7,376 nt of DNA. It comes from an uncultured Clostridia bacterium. Lineage in GTDB: Bacteria; Bacillota; Clostridia; Oscillospirales; Acutalibacteraceae. Below, piece after piece: positions 1 to 6,796 of the stretch. The DNA lies in NCBI GenBank assembly GCA_946409885.1, contig CAMJYF010000080.1, positions 1-7,376 of the forward strand, given 5' to 3'. The notes beneath the pieces are model-generated. The model searched no databases. It had not been told where the DNA came from and was given only the letters and a program-made list of their open reading frames with translations. How positions within the stretch are numbered: position 1 is the stretch's first letter; each line of letters begins with the position of its first letter. The translations under genes were made by a program, and so were the position numbers.

Positions 1-3
1 AGT

Positions 4-247
4 TAATTCCCAAAGTAAATTCCACAGTGGAAGTTAGATGTGGAATTTAGTGTGGGAAACCATTGGTGGTAGAATTTAGTCTGGGAAATCTATTCTCAGG
101 CTTGATTGAGGTTTGTTTTTTTGTAATATTGGCACCTTTTTTATGACCTTCTTTCGTTGAGTCTTGCTCTTGTCTTTAACTAAATTCAGCTATTTCTCAA
201 AGTGTTTTCCACTACCTATCCAACTGTGGAATTTACTTTGGGAATTA
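4..247. repeat. Cluster of a ~22-bp motif with perfect 25-bp inverted repeat
   Basis: Positions 4-28 are the exact reverse complement of 223-247 (25 of 25 bases). The motif reads TGTGGAATTTACTTTGGGAA at 225-244. Two further, diverged copies in the same orientation as the right arm lie at 39-59 (TGTGGAATTTAGTGTGGGAA) and 67-89 (same core, with GTCTGGGAAAT), 29 bp apart. So there are one reverse and three forward copies within 244 bp, in AT-rich DNA. No convincing gene lies between the arms. Multiple terminal copies of a ~20-bp motif are known at the ends of some insertion sequences (for example the IS21 family), and a short element with inverted ends could also be a MITE; I cannot assign the family. 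It may be the fused or deleted ends of a lost element. Confidence 0.75.
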
Positions 248-292
248 TCATTTTGGTGTTATTCTTTCGGTCATCAAAAATGGAAACATCTC

Positions 293-330
293 AAAAAAAA
301 CGCACCCCTTGAGAAAGCACAAAAGGTGCG
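293..330 (-). terminator. Intrinsic terminator reading leftward
   Basis: On the minus strand CGCACCTTTT (330-321) pairs with AAGGGGTGCG (310-301), a 10-bp stem with two G-U pairs, followed by eight T (300-293). On the plus strand the two G-U positions become C-A mismatches, so it is a minus-strand signal. It lies just after the stop codon of the broken transposase and is the first clear terminator downstream of the hydrolase gene ending at 644, so it may end both transcripts. Confidence 0.8.
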
Positions 331-335
331 ATATG

Positions 336-593
336 CTACACTTTGCTCACTTTCCCCGTATCTGAGGGATTATAGAGATTTTGAAAAATATATAATTCCA
401 AATTGTAGGGATTGCTCCCGTGCTCTCCGTTGTAGTGGTGTAGCTTAATCATGGAAATAAATTTGTTCCACTGAATCAATTTCTCAATTCTTGCTAAGAA
501 CACCTTCTTGTTCGTTTTTACCTTTGAAAATCCATCTGTAAGGGAGAAAAGACTGATTTGTTTATTGTTCATGCTCGTTTTGTCCCATATCAT
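336..593 (-). pseudogene. IS5-family transposase, N-terminal remnant
   Basis: An 85-codon minus-strand frame looks like the N-terminal domain (DUF772/InsH-type) of an IS5-family transposase. It begins MIWDKTSMNNKQISLF; the second Met (codon start at 572) fits the usual family start better. Recognisable in order: a KxxFLARIEKLIxWNKFISMI stretch, a GxxGxxPYNLEL segment and IFQNLYNPSD, the counterpart of the family's L-L-Q-x-x-Y-x-L-S-D. Compared with typical members, about four residues seem missing between NLEL and YIFQ, and the frame stops shortly after PSD, so the whole catalytic DDE part is absent. I could not find the rest in the downstream 335 bases. It is AT-rich, unlike the gene next to it. 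Family assignment is from remembered motif pattern, not a search. Confidence 0.72.
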
Positions 594-643
594 AGTCTTT
601 TACCAGCCCTTTTTATTTCGTTGCACTTTCGTGCTGTGTTGCC

Positions 644-2350
644 TTAATGGTGCTGCTGATGATGCACAATTCGCAGGGCGATCACCCGCGTATGGAGCAG
701 CGGAAGGGGGTCGCTTTTCAGGTAGCGGATGGCGACGGAACCGCAGCGGGGCTCCGCCGCTTTCCCCGTGGGCGTCAGGGTGACGGGCAGTGTCTGGCCG
801 GGGGCCAGCAGGCCCCTTGCCCCGGACACGCGGTAGGGAACGCCGTCAATGCGCACGGACAGCGCCAGCACCCGTTTGCGGGGGGAATCGTTGCGGATCA
901 CGCACGCCACCGGGCCTTTTGCCGGGTCCAGCAGGCAGGAAGCGCCGCCCGGAAAGCGCAGAGAGACCCCGTCCGCCGGGCAGCGCGTCTCCAGAAACTG
1001 CGGCCGGGCCGGGTCGCTGTCCACAGTTTCCGGCCGGCCGGTCAGCAGCAGGTCGGCGATCAGCCCACGGGAGGCGTCGTCCCACCAGGACTGGCCGTGG
1101 ACCTGCCCCCGGATCACCCAGGTGCGGTCGGGCAGAAAGGCCTCCGTCAAATCGTACCGGCCGGTGGGGGAAACCCGCCTGCCCGGGCCGGCCTTCGCCG
1201 TCTGTCCCTCCGGCAGGCACACGCCGCCGGAACCGGCGGCCGCGTCGATGACGCCATCGCCATCCCTCCCCCGCCCCGCCATCAGGGGCGTGCCGTCGTT
1301 CATGATGACCCACAGGCCCACGCCCGCCTGCCGCGCCTGCGACAGGATCTCCGGCAGGTGGCGCATCACGCCGTAGTGGGCGGCGTCCGTCTCCGCGATC
1401 AGACCCGCGCTTTGCGCCGGGTCCAGCAGGGTCCGCTTCATCTCCTCATAGTCCCCCACGGCGCAGCAGCTCCACAGGCCGGGGCAGTACAGCAGGCCGC
1501 CCCCCAGCGAGCGGCGCACCATGGCGTAGGCGAACTCATTGACGAGCCTTTGCGGCAGCAGCCGGGCAAAGGGCTCCAGATCCAGCTCCCACCCCGCAAA
1601 GCGCGTCAGCACCCGGGCCGCGGCCGTGGCGTTGAAAAAGAATCGGGATTTGTCGGTCTGCTGCAGTTCCCGGAACAGCGCCGTGCCCTGCCACGCGGGG
1701 GCGTTGAACACGATGCGGGCGGGCTTTTCGCCCCCGGCGTACAGGTACTGGGCGATCACCTGGCAGCCGTAGGAGCAGCCGCAGAGGGACAGCTCCTTTC
1801 CGCCGGTCAGCGCTTTCACCTCCGCCAGAAAGCGGCGGAGATCCTCCGCCACGTCCACCACGCCGCGCCGCCAGTCGTAACAGAACACAAACACGCCGTC
1901 CCCGCCCACGCGCGGGGCAAGCGCCATGGCCATGCGCGCGCCGTAGCCCACGCCCTGCCACTTGCCCGCGGCAAGAACGGCCCCGTAGGAGCTTTCCGCC
2001 GCGCCCTCGATCATAGGCCGCAGCTCGTGGAGAGAGGAGCCGTCCGGCCGGCGGTACAGCGCCCCGAAGGCCGCGTCGGCCAGGTCCCCGGCCAACTCCC
2101 GCAGACGGTCATACCGGTGGAAAACGACGGCCTGGGCCGCCCCGGCCAGAAAGCCGCCCACGCGCCGGGGCAGCAGAGACAGCGCCTCCTGATAAAAGGG
2201 GCGCTCCCGTTCCGTGCCCTTCTCCAGCAGCAGCATGGATTCGATCACCCCGGGGACGATCACCACCGCCTGCGTTGCCCCCGGCACGGGCGGCGCGGCG
2301 GGCGGCGGGGCCGATTTTTTGAAAAGAAAACGCGGTTTCGGCAGTGGCAT
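644..2350 (-). CDS. LCAT-like alpha/beta-hydrolase (lipase/acyltransferase family)
   Basis: A 568-residue protein that resembles the lecithin:cholesterol acyltransferase / lipase branch of alpha/beta hydrolases. Seen in order: an oxyanion-type strand VVIVPGV (29-35), YDWRR (158-162, compare YDWR in LCATs), the nucleophile elbow GCSYG (191-195, Ser193), a GDGV segment (364-367, candidate acid Asp365) and VHGQS (417-421, candidate His418). Residues ~450-565 look beta-rich and Ig-like (NDSPRKR, LAPGQTLPVTL), an appended C-terminal domain. There is no signal peptide or membrane segment, so it is probably cytoplasmic; substrate unknown. The start is supported by AAGGAG eight bases upstream. It follows zapA by 128 bp, but a strong terminator lies between, so it probably has its own promoter. 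The protein ends in an odd HHQQHH tail exactly where the DNA turns AT-rich, so the native end may have been altered. Confidence 0.8.
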   Translation of the reverse strand: MPLPKPRFLFKKSAPPPAAPPVPGATQAVVIVPGVIESMLLLEKGTERERPFYQEALSLLPRRVGGFLAGAAQAVVFHRYDRLRELAGDLADAAFGALYRRPDGSSLHELRPMIEGAAESSYGAVLAAGKWQGVGYGARMAMALAPRVGGDGVFVFCYDWRRGVVDVAEDLRRFLAEVKALTGGKELSLCGCSYGCQVIAQYLYAGGEKPARIVFNAPAWQGTALFRELQQTDKSRFFFNATAAARVLTRFAGWELDLEPFARLLPQRLVNEFAYAMVRRSLGGGLLYCPGLWSCCAVGDYEEMKRTLLDPAQSAGLIAETDAAHYGVMRHLPEILSQARQAGVGLWVIMNDGTPLMAGRGRDGDGVIDAAAGSGGVCLPEGQTAKAGPGRRVSPTGRYDLTEAFLPDRTWVIRGQVHGQSWWDDASRGLIADLLLTGRPETVDSDPARPQFLETRCPADGVSLRFPGGASCLLDPAKGPVACVIRNDSPRKRVLALSVRIDGVPYRVSGARGLLAPGQTLPVTLTPTGKAAEPRCGSVAIRYLKSDPLPLLHTRVIALRIVHHQQHH

Positions 2351-2402
2351 GTCGGTCTCTCCTTTTTACGGTTTTCTGTTTTTACTCCGCGGAAGCGGTA
2401 TC

Positions 2403-2415
2403 TCCTGTCACAGGA
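2403..2415. promoter_or_regulatory. 13-bp palindrome in hydrolase upstream region
   Basis: TCCTGTCACAGGA is a perfect 6-bp inverted repeat around one base, lying 53 bp upstream of the hydrolase start and downstream of the zapA terminator. On the minus strand it contains GTGACA, five of six bases of a -35 box, but no good -10 box follows at 16-19 bp. It may be an operator or part of a weak promoter; chance is also possible. Confidence 0.25.
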
Positions 2416-2430
2416 AAAAACGCCCGGTGA

Positions 2431-2461
2431 AAAAAACGCCCTCGGGGACGAAGGCGTTTTT
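2431..2461 (-). terminator. Intrinsic terminator after zapA
   Basis: AAAAACGCC (2432-2440) and GGCGTTTTT (2453-2461) form a nine-base stem around a 12-base loop. On the minus strand the stem is followed by a run of T (2436-2431). It begins 18 bases after the zapA stop codon and should close the typA-zapA transcript. The symmetry with A and T tracts on both sides means it could also work on the plus strand. Confidence 0.87.
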
Positions 2462-2478
2462 GCGGCGGAACGGAATAA

Positions 2479-2802
2479 TTACTCTTTTTTCTCTTTCAGC
2501 CGTTCCAGCTCGCGTTTGTACTTGTCGCGCTCGCTCATGGCGTTGGCGGCGTCGTTCAGGTAGTCGGCGATCTCGGATTTGTATTTCTCCGTCAGCTCCG
2601 CCTGCTTGCTCACGTTGTTGGCCAGGTCCAGCGCCACCAGCACCAGCGCCTGGGTCAGCGACAGGCGGCTGTCCGCCATCAGCTCGTTCAGGCGGTCGTT
2701 GATCTGCGCGGCCAGCCCCTCGATCTTTTCCGCGGGTTCTTCCGAAAGAATGGTGTAGTGCTGGTTGCCCACGGTGATCTCCACTCTGTTTTTTTCTTCC
2801 AT
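2479..2802 (-). CDS. zapA: Cell division protein ZapA
   Basis: A 107-residue protein with the ZapA pattern. ZapA binds FtsZ in the cytoplasm and promotes bundling of its filaments at the division ring. The N-terminal globular part shows NRVEITVGNQHYTILS (5-20), then AEKIEGLAAQINDRLNEL (24-41) and the conserved hydrophobic helix SLTQALVLVALDLANN (48-63). From about 64 to the end the protein is a charged helix typical of the ZapA coiled coil (KYKSEIADYL, RDKYKRELERLKEKKE). Length is normal for Firmicutes ZapA. The start at 2802 has AAGG nine bases upstream, placed across the end of typA. Only 11 bases separate the typA stop from this start, so the two genes are very likely co-transcribed and perhaps translationally coupled. 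Confidence 0.93.
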   Translation of the reverse strand: MEEKNRVEITVGNQHYTILSEEPAEKIEGLAAQINDRLNELMADSRLSLTQALVLVALDLANNVSKQAELTEKYKSEIADYLNDAANAMSERDKYKRELERLKEKKE

Positions 2803-2813
2803 TCTCTGTTACC

Positions 2814-4634
2814 TTAACCCTTTCTGAACCGCTGTTTCATCCGCTGCTCCTGCGACAGGATCTTTTTGCGCAGCCGCAGCGAGTGGGGCGTGACCTCCAG
2901 CAGCTCGTCGTCTTTTAAGAACTCCATGCACTGCTCCAGGCTCAGCACGGAGTGGGGTACCAGCCGCAGCGCCTCGTCGGAACCGGCGGCGCGGGTGTTG
3001 GTCATCTGCTTTTTCTTGCACACGTTGCAGACGATATCCTCATTCTTGGCGCACTCGCCCACGATCATGCCCTCGTAGACCTCCACGCCGGGGCCGATGA
3101 AAAGCCTGCCCCGCTCCTGCGTGTTGAACAGGCCGTAACCGGTGCTTTCGCCCGCCTCGTGGGCCACGATGGAGCCCCGCTCCCGGGTCTGGATGTCGCC
3201 CTTATAGGGCTCGTACCCGGCGAACAGGTTGTTCATGATGCCGTAGCCGTTGGTATCGGTGAGGAACTCCGACCGGTAGCCGATCAGGCCTCTTGCCGGG
3301 ATCTTGAACTCCAGGTGGGTGGTGCCCCCGTCCCGGGTGCCCATGTTTTCCAGCTCGCCCTTGCGGGAGCCGATCTTCTCCATCACCGCGCCCACGTAAT
3401 CCGTGGGGACCTCCACGATCAGCAGCTCCATGGGCTCGTGCAGCTTGCCGTCGATGGTCTTGTAGATGACCTGCGGGCGGGACACCTGAAATTCATAGCC
3501 CTGCCGCCGCATGGTCTCGATGAGGATGGACAGGTGCAGCTCGCCCCGGCCGGATACCTTGAAGGTATCCGTGGAGTCGGTCTCCTCCACCCGCATACTC
3601 ACGTTGGTTTCCACCTCTTTGAACAGCCTGGCGCGGATGTTGCGGGAGGTGACGAACTTGCCTTCGCGCCCGGCGAAGGGGGAATCGTTGACGATAAAGT
3701 TCATGGAAAGCGTGGGCTCGTCGATCTTCACAAAGGGCAGCGGCTCCACGTGCTCCGGATCGCAGAGGGTGTCGCCGATGTTCAGGTCCTCGATGCCGGA
3801 GACCGCCACGATATCGCCCTGCACGGCGGATTCCGCCTCCGTGCGGCCCAGGCCCGTGAACTGATACAGGCGCGATACCTTCACCCGGCGCTCCTCGCCG
3901 TCGGTATTGCACAACACCACCTGCTGGCCGCTCTTCACGCAGCCGCGCTCGATGCGGCCCACGCCGATGCGGCCCACGTAGTCGTCGTAGTCAAGGCTGG
4001 AGAACAGCAGCTGCAGCGGGCCGTTTTCATCGCCCTCGGGGGCGGGGATGTTTTCCAGAATGGCGTCCAGCAGGGGGCGCATATCGCCGCTGCGGTCGTC
4101 CTTGTTCAGGGAGGCATAGCCCTCTCTGGCGGAGGCGAACACCACCGGGAACTCGATCTGGTCCTCGTCCGCGCCCAGCTCGATGAACAGGTCCAGCACC
4201 TCGTCGATGACCTCGTCCGGTCTTGCGCCGGGGCGGTCGATCTTGTTGATGACCACCAGGGGCTTTTTGCGCAGCGCCAGGGCCTTGGAAAGCACAAAAC
4301 GGGTCTGGGGCATGCAGCCCTCAAAGGCGTCCACCAGCAGCAGAACGCCGTCCACCATGGTCATGATGCGCTCCACCTCGCCGCCGAAATCGGCGTGGCC
4401 GGGGGTGTCCACAATGTTGATCTTCACGCCCTTGTAGTTGACAGAGGTGTTTTTGGAAAGGATGGTAATGCCCCTTTCCCGCTCCAGATCGTTGGAGTCC
4501 ATCACCCGGTCCTGCACCACCTCGTTCTCGCGGAAGGTGCCGCTCTGCTTTAAGAGCTTGTCCACCAGCGTGGTCTTGCCGTGGTCAACGTGGGCAATGA
4601 TCGCTATGTTTCTGATATCTTCTCGGATGCTCAA
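2814..4634 (-). CDS. typA: Ribosome-associated GTPase TypA/BipA
   Basis: A 606-residue translational GTPase, the usual length for TypA/BipA, a ribosome-binding factor needed for ribosome assembly and stress or cold growth in many bacteria. G motifs: AHVDHGKT (14-21), RGITI (54-58), DTPGH (76-80), NKID (130-133) and SAR (168-170). An EF-Tu-like barrel follows (~208-295), then an EF-G-like domain III (~305-385, [15 protein letters not shown] at 361-375) and domain V (~400-480, [20 protein letters not shown]). The BipA-specific C-terminal domain (~485-606) holds [13 protein letters not shown] (546-558), rather than the elongating EF-G arrangement, so this is not EF-G or LepA. The start is TTG: AAGG lies seven bases before it and [20 protein letters not shown] is the expected N-terminus, while the first in-frame ATG (codon 45) would remove the P-loop. 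Confidence 0.97.
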   Translation of the reverse strand: MSIREDIRNIAIIAHVDHGKTTLVDKLLKQSGTFRENEVVQDRVMDSNDLERERGITILSKNTSVNYKGVKINIVDTPGHADFGGEVERIMTMVDGVLLLVDAFEGCMPQTRFVLSKALALRKKPLVVINKIDRPGARPDEVIDEVLDLFIELGADEDQIEFPVVFASAREGYASLNKDDRSGDMRPLLDAILENIPAPEGDENGPLQLLFSSLDYDDYVGRIGVGRIERGCVKSGQQVVLCNTDGEERRVKVSRLYQFTGLGRTEAESAVQGDIVAVSGIEDLNIGDTLCDPEHVEPLPFVKIDEPTLSMNFIVNDSPFAGREGKFVTSRNIRARLFKEVETNVSMRVEETDSTDTFKVSGRGELHLSILIETMRRQGYEFQVSRPQVIYKTIDGKLHEPMELLIVEVPTDYVGAVMEKIGSRKGELENMGTRDGGTTHLEFKIPARGLIGYRSEFLTDTNGYGIMNNLFAGYEPYKGDIQTRERGSIVAHEAGESTGYGLFNTQERGRLFIGPGVEVYEGMIVGECAKNEDIVCNVCKKKQMTNTRAAGSDEALRLVPHSVLSLEQCMEFLKDDELLEVTPHSLRLRKKILSQEQRMKQRFRKG

Positions 4635-4670
4635 ATTTCCACCTTCAAAACAGTTTTTTCACAAATACTT

Positions 4671-4699
4671 ATTTTACCATTATATCAGCAGAAAAGCAA
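4671..4699 (-). promoter_or_regulatory. Sigma-A-type promoter of typA-zapA
   Basis: On the minus strand TTGCTT (4699-4694), a 17-bp spacer and TAAAAT (4676-4671) make a good vegetative promoter. The expected start of transcription gives a leader of about 30 bases before the TTG start of typA. A TATAAT also sits in the spacer but has no good -35 partner. Confidence 0.75.
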
Positions 4700-4713
4700 G
4701 AGAAAAATAGGAA

Positions 4714-4738
4714 TTTGTCGCGCTGTTGGCGCGACAAA
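4714..4738 (-). terminator. Perfect 10-bp hairpin, possible prsW terminator
   Basis: TTTGTCGCGC (4714-4723), loop TGTTG, GCGCGACAAA (4729-4738). On the minus strand it is followed by AAATTCCTATTTTT, a broken U-rich stretch, so it could end transcription from the prsW side before the typA promoter, 15 bp further on. The plus strand has no T tract after it. It abuts the repeat element at 4742 and might belong to it. Confidence 0.45.
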
Positions 4739-4741
4739 CAG

Positions 4742-4867
4742 TCGTAAGTCGTGAGTCGTAAGTCGTAAGAAAAGATACTTTTGTAAGAATGAGATGCCTT
4801 ATGATGCAACGGAATACAGGAACGCCCGAAGGGCTACTTACGACTCACGACTTACGTCTTACGACTT
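4742..4867. repeat. Inverted pair of 7-bp tandem repeat arrays
   Basis: The left arm (4742-4769) is four units TCGTAAG, TCGTGAG, TCGTAAG, TCGTAAG. The right arm (4837-4867) is units CTTACGA, CTCACGA, CTTACGT, CTTACGA and CTT. Positions 4743-4763 and 4836-4856 are exact reverse complements over 21 bases, including the variant unit. The 66-bp middle has a small GCCC-GAA-GGGC hairpin (4824-4834) and no gene. The whole could fold into a long hairpin. It lies between prsW and typA, outside coding sequence. It resembles a small non-autonomous mobile or REP/MITE-like repeat; whether it is dispersed in the genome cannot be told here. Confidence 0.8.
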
Positions 4868-4893
4868 GAGCGTCAGCTCGGCAAATCCCTCTT

Positions 4894-5597
4894 TTACGCG
4901 ATATGCCGGTCCTCCTTGGAGATCTTTCCCACCAGAAAATAGGAGACGGCGAACAGGGCGGCCACAAAGGCGGTGAAGTACCAGCCCCCGGCGGTCTGCT
5001 CCAGGGTGGCGATGTAGTCGTATGTCCCGTGCAGCAGCACCGGGAACAGCACGCAAAGCACCCGGCACACCCGGGCGGCCAGCGGCCTGCCGTAGTTTTC
5101 GTATTTCCGCGCAAAGCCGTAAAACACGCCCATGAACACGCCAAAGCAGGCGTGGCCCGGAATGGCCGTCACCGCCCGCACCAGCGCCGTGCTGAAGCCG
5201 TAGTGCAGCACGTAGCTGATGTTCTCCCACAGGCCGAAGCCCAGCGAGGTGAACACCGCGTAGATCACGCCGTCGTACTGGCTGGTGAACTCCTCCGACT
5301 GCCAGGAGCGCCGTTTCAGGAAGATGTATTTGGAGCTTTCCTCCGCCACGGCCACGATCACAAAATACAGAATCACGTTGTACAGCACGCTGTCCTGCGG
5401 CACGACGGCGTCCAGCAGCCAGCTGCACACCCGCTCCTCCACCATGGCAATATCAGGCGCCACAAGAGCGGCGTCGGCTCCTTTTCCAGCCGGTCCGCCC
5501 GCCACACCCGCACCATCAGAAAGACGGCCGGGATCGCCGCGGCGGCGATCAGGATCACGTTATAGGTCATGATGGAACGAAACAGATAATAAAACAT
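4894..5597 (-). pseudogene. prsW: PrsW-family intramembrane protease, frameshifted
   Basis: PrsW proteases (family M82, related to CPBP) are polytopic membrane proteins; B. subtilis PrsW cleaves the anti-sigma factor RsiW. The first 50 or so codons (5597 to ~5450) give a PrsW N-terminus: MFYYLFRSIMTYN, a membrane helix (VILIAAAAIPAVFLMV) and the hallmark RADRLEKEP with PLLWRLI. The rest of the family is in another frame (from ~5445 to 4894): AMVEERVCSWLL, AEESSK, FTSLGFGLWENI, HACFGVFMG and LLHGTYDY, with the metalloprotease-like Glu and His residues, and several membrane helices. The hydrophobic segment expected between LLWRLI and AMVEERV (about eight or nine residues) is missing, so a deletion of 3n+1 bases near 5445-5460 would explain both. 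Start at 5597 has AAGG seven bases upstream. The downstream frame alone has only a GTG at 5505 without a good ribosome site. A sequencing error is possible. Confidence 0.78.
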
Positions 5598-5620
5598 AGT
5601 AATACCTTTCCGAAAAATGC

Positions 5621-5640
5621 CGCGCCGTTTGACCGGCGCG
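5621..5640. other. GC-rich hairpin upstream of prsW
   Basis: CGCGCCG (5621-5627) and CGGCGCG (5634-5640) form a seven-base stem with a six-base loop. Plus-strand TTTTGCTG follows on one side; on the minus strand GCATTTTTCGG follows, then the prsW ribosome site. It may be a backup terminator for the phosphodiesterase transcript or a leader hairpin of prsW. I see no clear promoter for prsW in the 60 bases between the terminator at 5658-5696 and its start. Confidence 0.4.
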
Positions 5641-5657
5641 TTTTGCTGTAATGAACC

Positions 5658-5696
5658 AAAAAATCAACGCCCACCCGGACAGACGGGCGGACGTTG
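5658..5696 (-). terminator. Intrinsic terminator after phosphodiesterase gene
   Basis: On the minus strand the arms 5696-5684 and 5677-5665 pair over 13 bases with two G-U pairs around a six-base loop, followed by ATTTTTT (5664-5658). On the plus strand the two G-U pairs are mismatches, which fixes the direction. It begins 15 bases beyond the stop codon at 5712. Confidence 0.88.
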
Positions 5697-5711
5697 AGGG
5701 GGAACGGTCCG

Positions 5712-6740
5712 TCAGATGAATGCGGTCATCAAGGTGACCAGCCACGCGAACAGGGAAACAAAGTTGTCCAGCGCGTCGTTTTTCACGGAGCGGGGTTCGC
5801 CCAGCACGTCCGCGAACAGGTTGGCGGGCAGGCGGGCGCTCATGTGGGCGGGACGCTCAATGCCCAGGGCGTACAGGGCGATGGCCGCCACGTCGCGGTT
5901 GCGGGCGAGCTTATCCAGCTGGCCGCCCTTTTTCACGGTTTTACCGGCAACGGCCAGCGTTACGTTGGTCTCGCGCATGGTAAGGCCGCCGTGGCCGCCC
6001 GCCACGGTGTGGCCGTGGTCCGCCACCACGATGAACAGGCCGTTTTCCATCAGGCCGTTGGCTTCGATGGCGTCATAGATGCGGCCCAGGTAGCCGTCCA
6101 CGGTCTCGATCTGCTGAATGTACTCCGGCGCTTTGCTGCCCAGCGAGTGGCCCACGCCGTCCACGCTGTCCAGCTGCACGAAGAAAAGCTTGGGGTCGTT
6201 GCCCGCGTTGAAATAGTCGCAGATGGCGTCCGTCACGCCCTCGTCGCCGTTGTCGGGGTAGATCTTGGTGGCGTTGATATCGTTTTCAATGATGCCGTAG
6301 GCGATGTTGTCCCAGTTGACGATGGCCGCCAGCTCCGCCTCCGGGAAGGCGTCCCTCGCATACTTGAAGATGGTGGGGTACCTGGTATCGCTGGAGCGCT
6401 CATTCGCGCCGGTGCTTTCGTTGGTCATGCCGTGGGACAGATAGGAAACGCCGGTCAGCATGGCGCCCCAGTTCTGGGCGCTGATGGTGATGGTCTCCGC
6501 GCGGGCGGTGTAGTCCACCGCGCCGTCGGCAAAGGGATTATCAAGGCCCGCCAGCTTCAGAAGGTCGCGGTCAAAGTTGGGGGTGTCGGCGTCTTTGAAG
6601 AAGCGGCCGGCGCCGTCCACGCCGATGATGAACACATGGTCGTAGGCGCCGAAGGTGTCCTCCTGCTCCGCCGCGAAGGCGGGCGAAACGCACAGCGCCG
6701 CCAGCAACAGGCTCAACAGCACGCAGATGATTTTTTTCAT
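5712..6740 (-). CDS. Secreted alkaline-phosphatase-superfamily phosphodiesterase
   Basis: A 342-residue protein with a signal peptide (MKKIICVLLSLLLAALCVSP, cleavage likely after AFA near residue 23). The fold looks like the type I phosphodiesterase / nucleotide pyrophosphatase branch of the alkaline phosphatase superfamily. Two-metal-site residues can be matched: Asp42 (IIGVDGAG), nucleophile Ser87 (TISAQNWGAMLTG, where NPPs have Thr in TFPNH), Asp194 and His198 (DGVGH), Asp241 and His242 (ADHGH), and His250 (GGHGG). It should hydrolyse phosphate mono- or diesters outside the membrane; substrate not predictable. The C-terminus (327-342, FVSLFAWLVTLMTAFI) is hydrophobic and might anchor it. 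It is shorter than many NPPs. Start supported by AAGGGAG seven bases upstream. It is a single-gene unit with its own promoter and terminator, divergent from the XRE gene. Confidence 0.88.
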   Translation of the reverse strand: MKKIICVLLSLLLAALCVSPAFAAEQEDTFGAYDHVFIIGVDGAGRFFKDADTPNFDRDLLKLAGLDNPFADGAVDYTARAETITISAQNWGAMLTGVSYLSHGMTNESTGANERSSDTRYPTIFKYARDAFPEAELAAIVNWDNIAYGIIENDINATKIYPDNGDEGVTDAICDYFNAGNDPKLFFVQLDSVDGVGHSLGSKAPEYIQQIETVDGYLGRIYDAIEANGLMENGLFIVVADHGHTVAGGHGGLTMRETNVTLAVAGKTVKKGGQLDKLARNRDVAAIALYALGIERPAHMSARLPANLFADVLGEPRSVKNDALDNFVSLFAWLVTLMTAFI

Positions 6741-6770
6741 GTTGTTTCTCCCTTTTCAATCAGAATCAAA

Positions 6771-6785
6771 TCACGGAATCCGTGA
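6771..6785. promoter_or_regulatory. 15-bp palindrome, candidate operator
   Basis: TCACGGAATCCGTGA is a perfect inverted repeat of seven bases around a central A. It lies about +5 to +19 relative to the predicted start of transcription of the phosphodiesterase gene, where a bound repressor would block initiation or clearance. The adjacent divergent gene encodes an XRE-type DNA-binding protein, which is the natural first candidate to bind it. It could instead form a small hairpin in the mRNA leader. Confidence 0.5.
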
Positions 6786-6796
6786 CCCGCAGCCTG

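Noticed and set aside
39..89. Start of a CRISPR array (two repeats 29 bp apart)
   Set aside because: Copies are diverged, the gap between them is only about 7 bp, and the other copies are inverted or far away; this fits transposon end sites better.
164..448. A 94-codon open frame on the plus strand in the AT-rich region
   Set aside because: No recognisable motif; it overlaps the right repeat arm, the minus-strand terminator and the IS5-type remnant, and lacks a clear ribosome site.
2351..2478. 6S RNA or another small RNA gene next to zapA
   Set aside because: The 128-bp gap is taken up by a terminator, a short palindrome and the hydrolase leader; no long closing stem with a central bubble is visible.
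647..2563. A 638-codon open frame on the plus strand opposite the hydrolase and part of zapA
   Set aside because: It runs antisense across two real genes and their intergenic terminator, has low-complexity composition (Arg, Gln, His, Pro) and no good ribosome site.
2952..4553. A 533-codon open frame on the plus strand opposite typA
   Set aside because: It is the antisense shadow of a GC-rich, highly conserved gene; its product is rich in His, Ala and Val without any known motif, and typA explains the codon pattern fully.
4742..4867. CRISPR-like array
   Set aside because: Units are only 7 bp, directly abutting without spacers, and the two arrays are mirror images.
5430..5500. Programmed frameshift in prsW
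   Set aside because: No classical slippery heptamer at the junction, and the missing hydrophobic segment points to a deletion rather than recoding.
4894..5505. Intact small PrsW-like protein from a GTG start at 5505
   Set aside because: No ribosome site precedes this GTG, and the conserved PrsW N-terminus with a good ribosome site lies directly upstream in another frame, so a broken gene is the better reading.
5694..6785. A 363-codon open frame on the plus strand opposite the phosphodiesterase
   Set aside because: It spans the terminator, the gene and the promoter region in antisense; the minus-strand product has a signal peptide and a full set of metal ligands.
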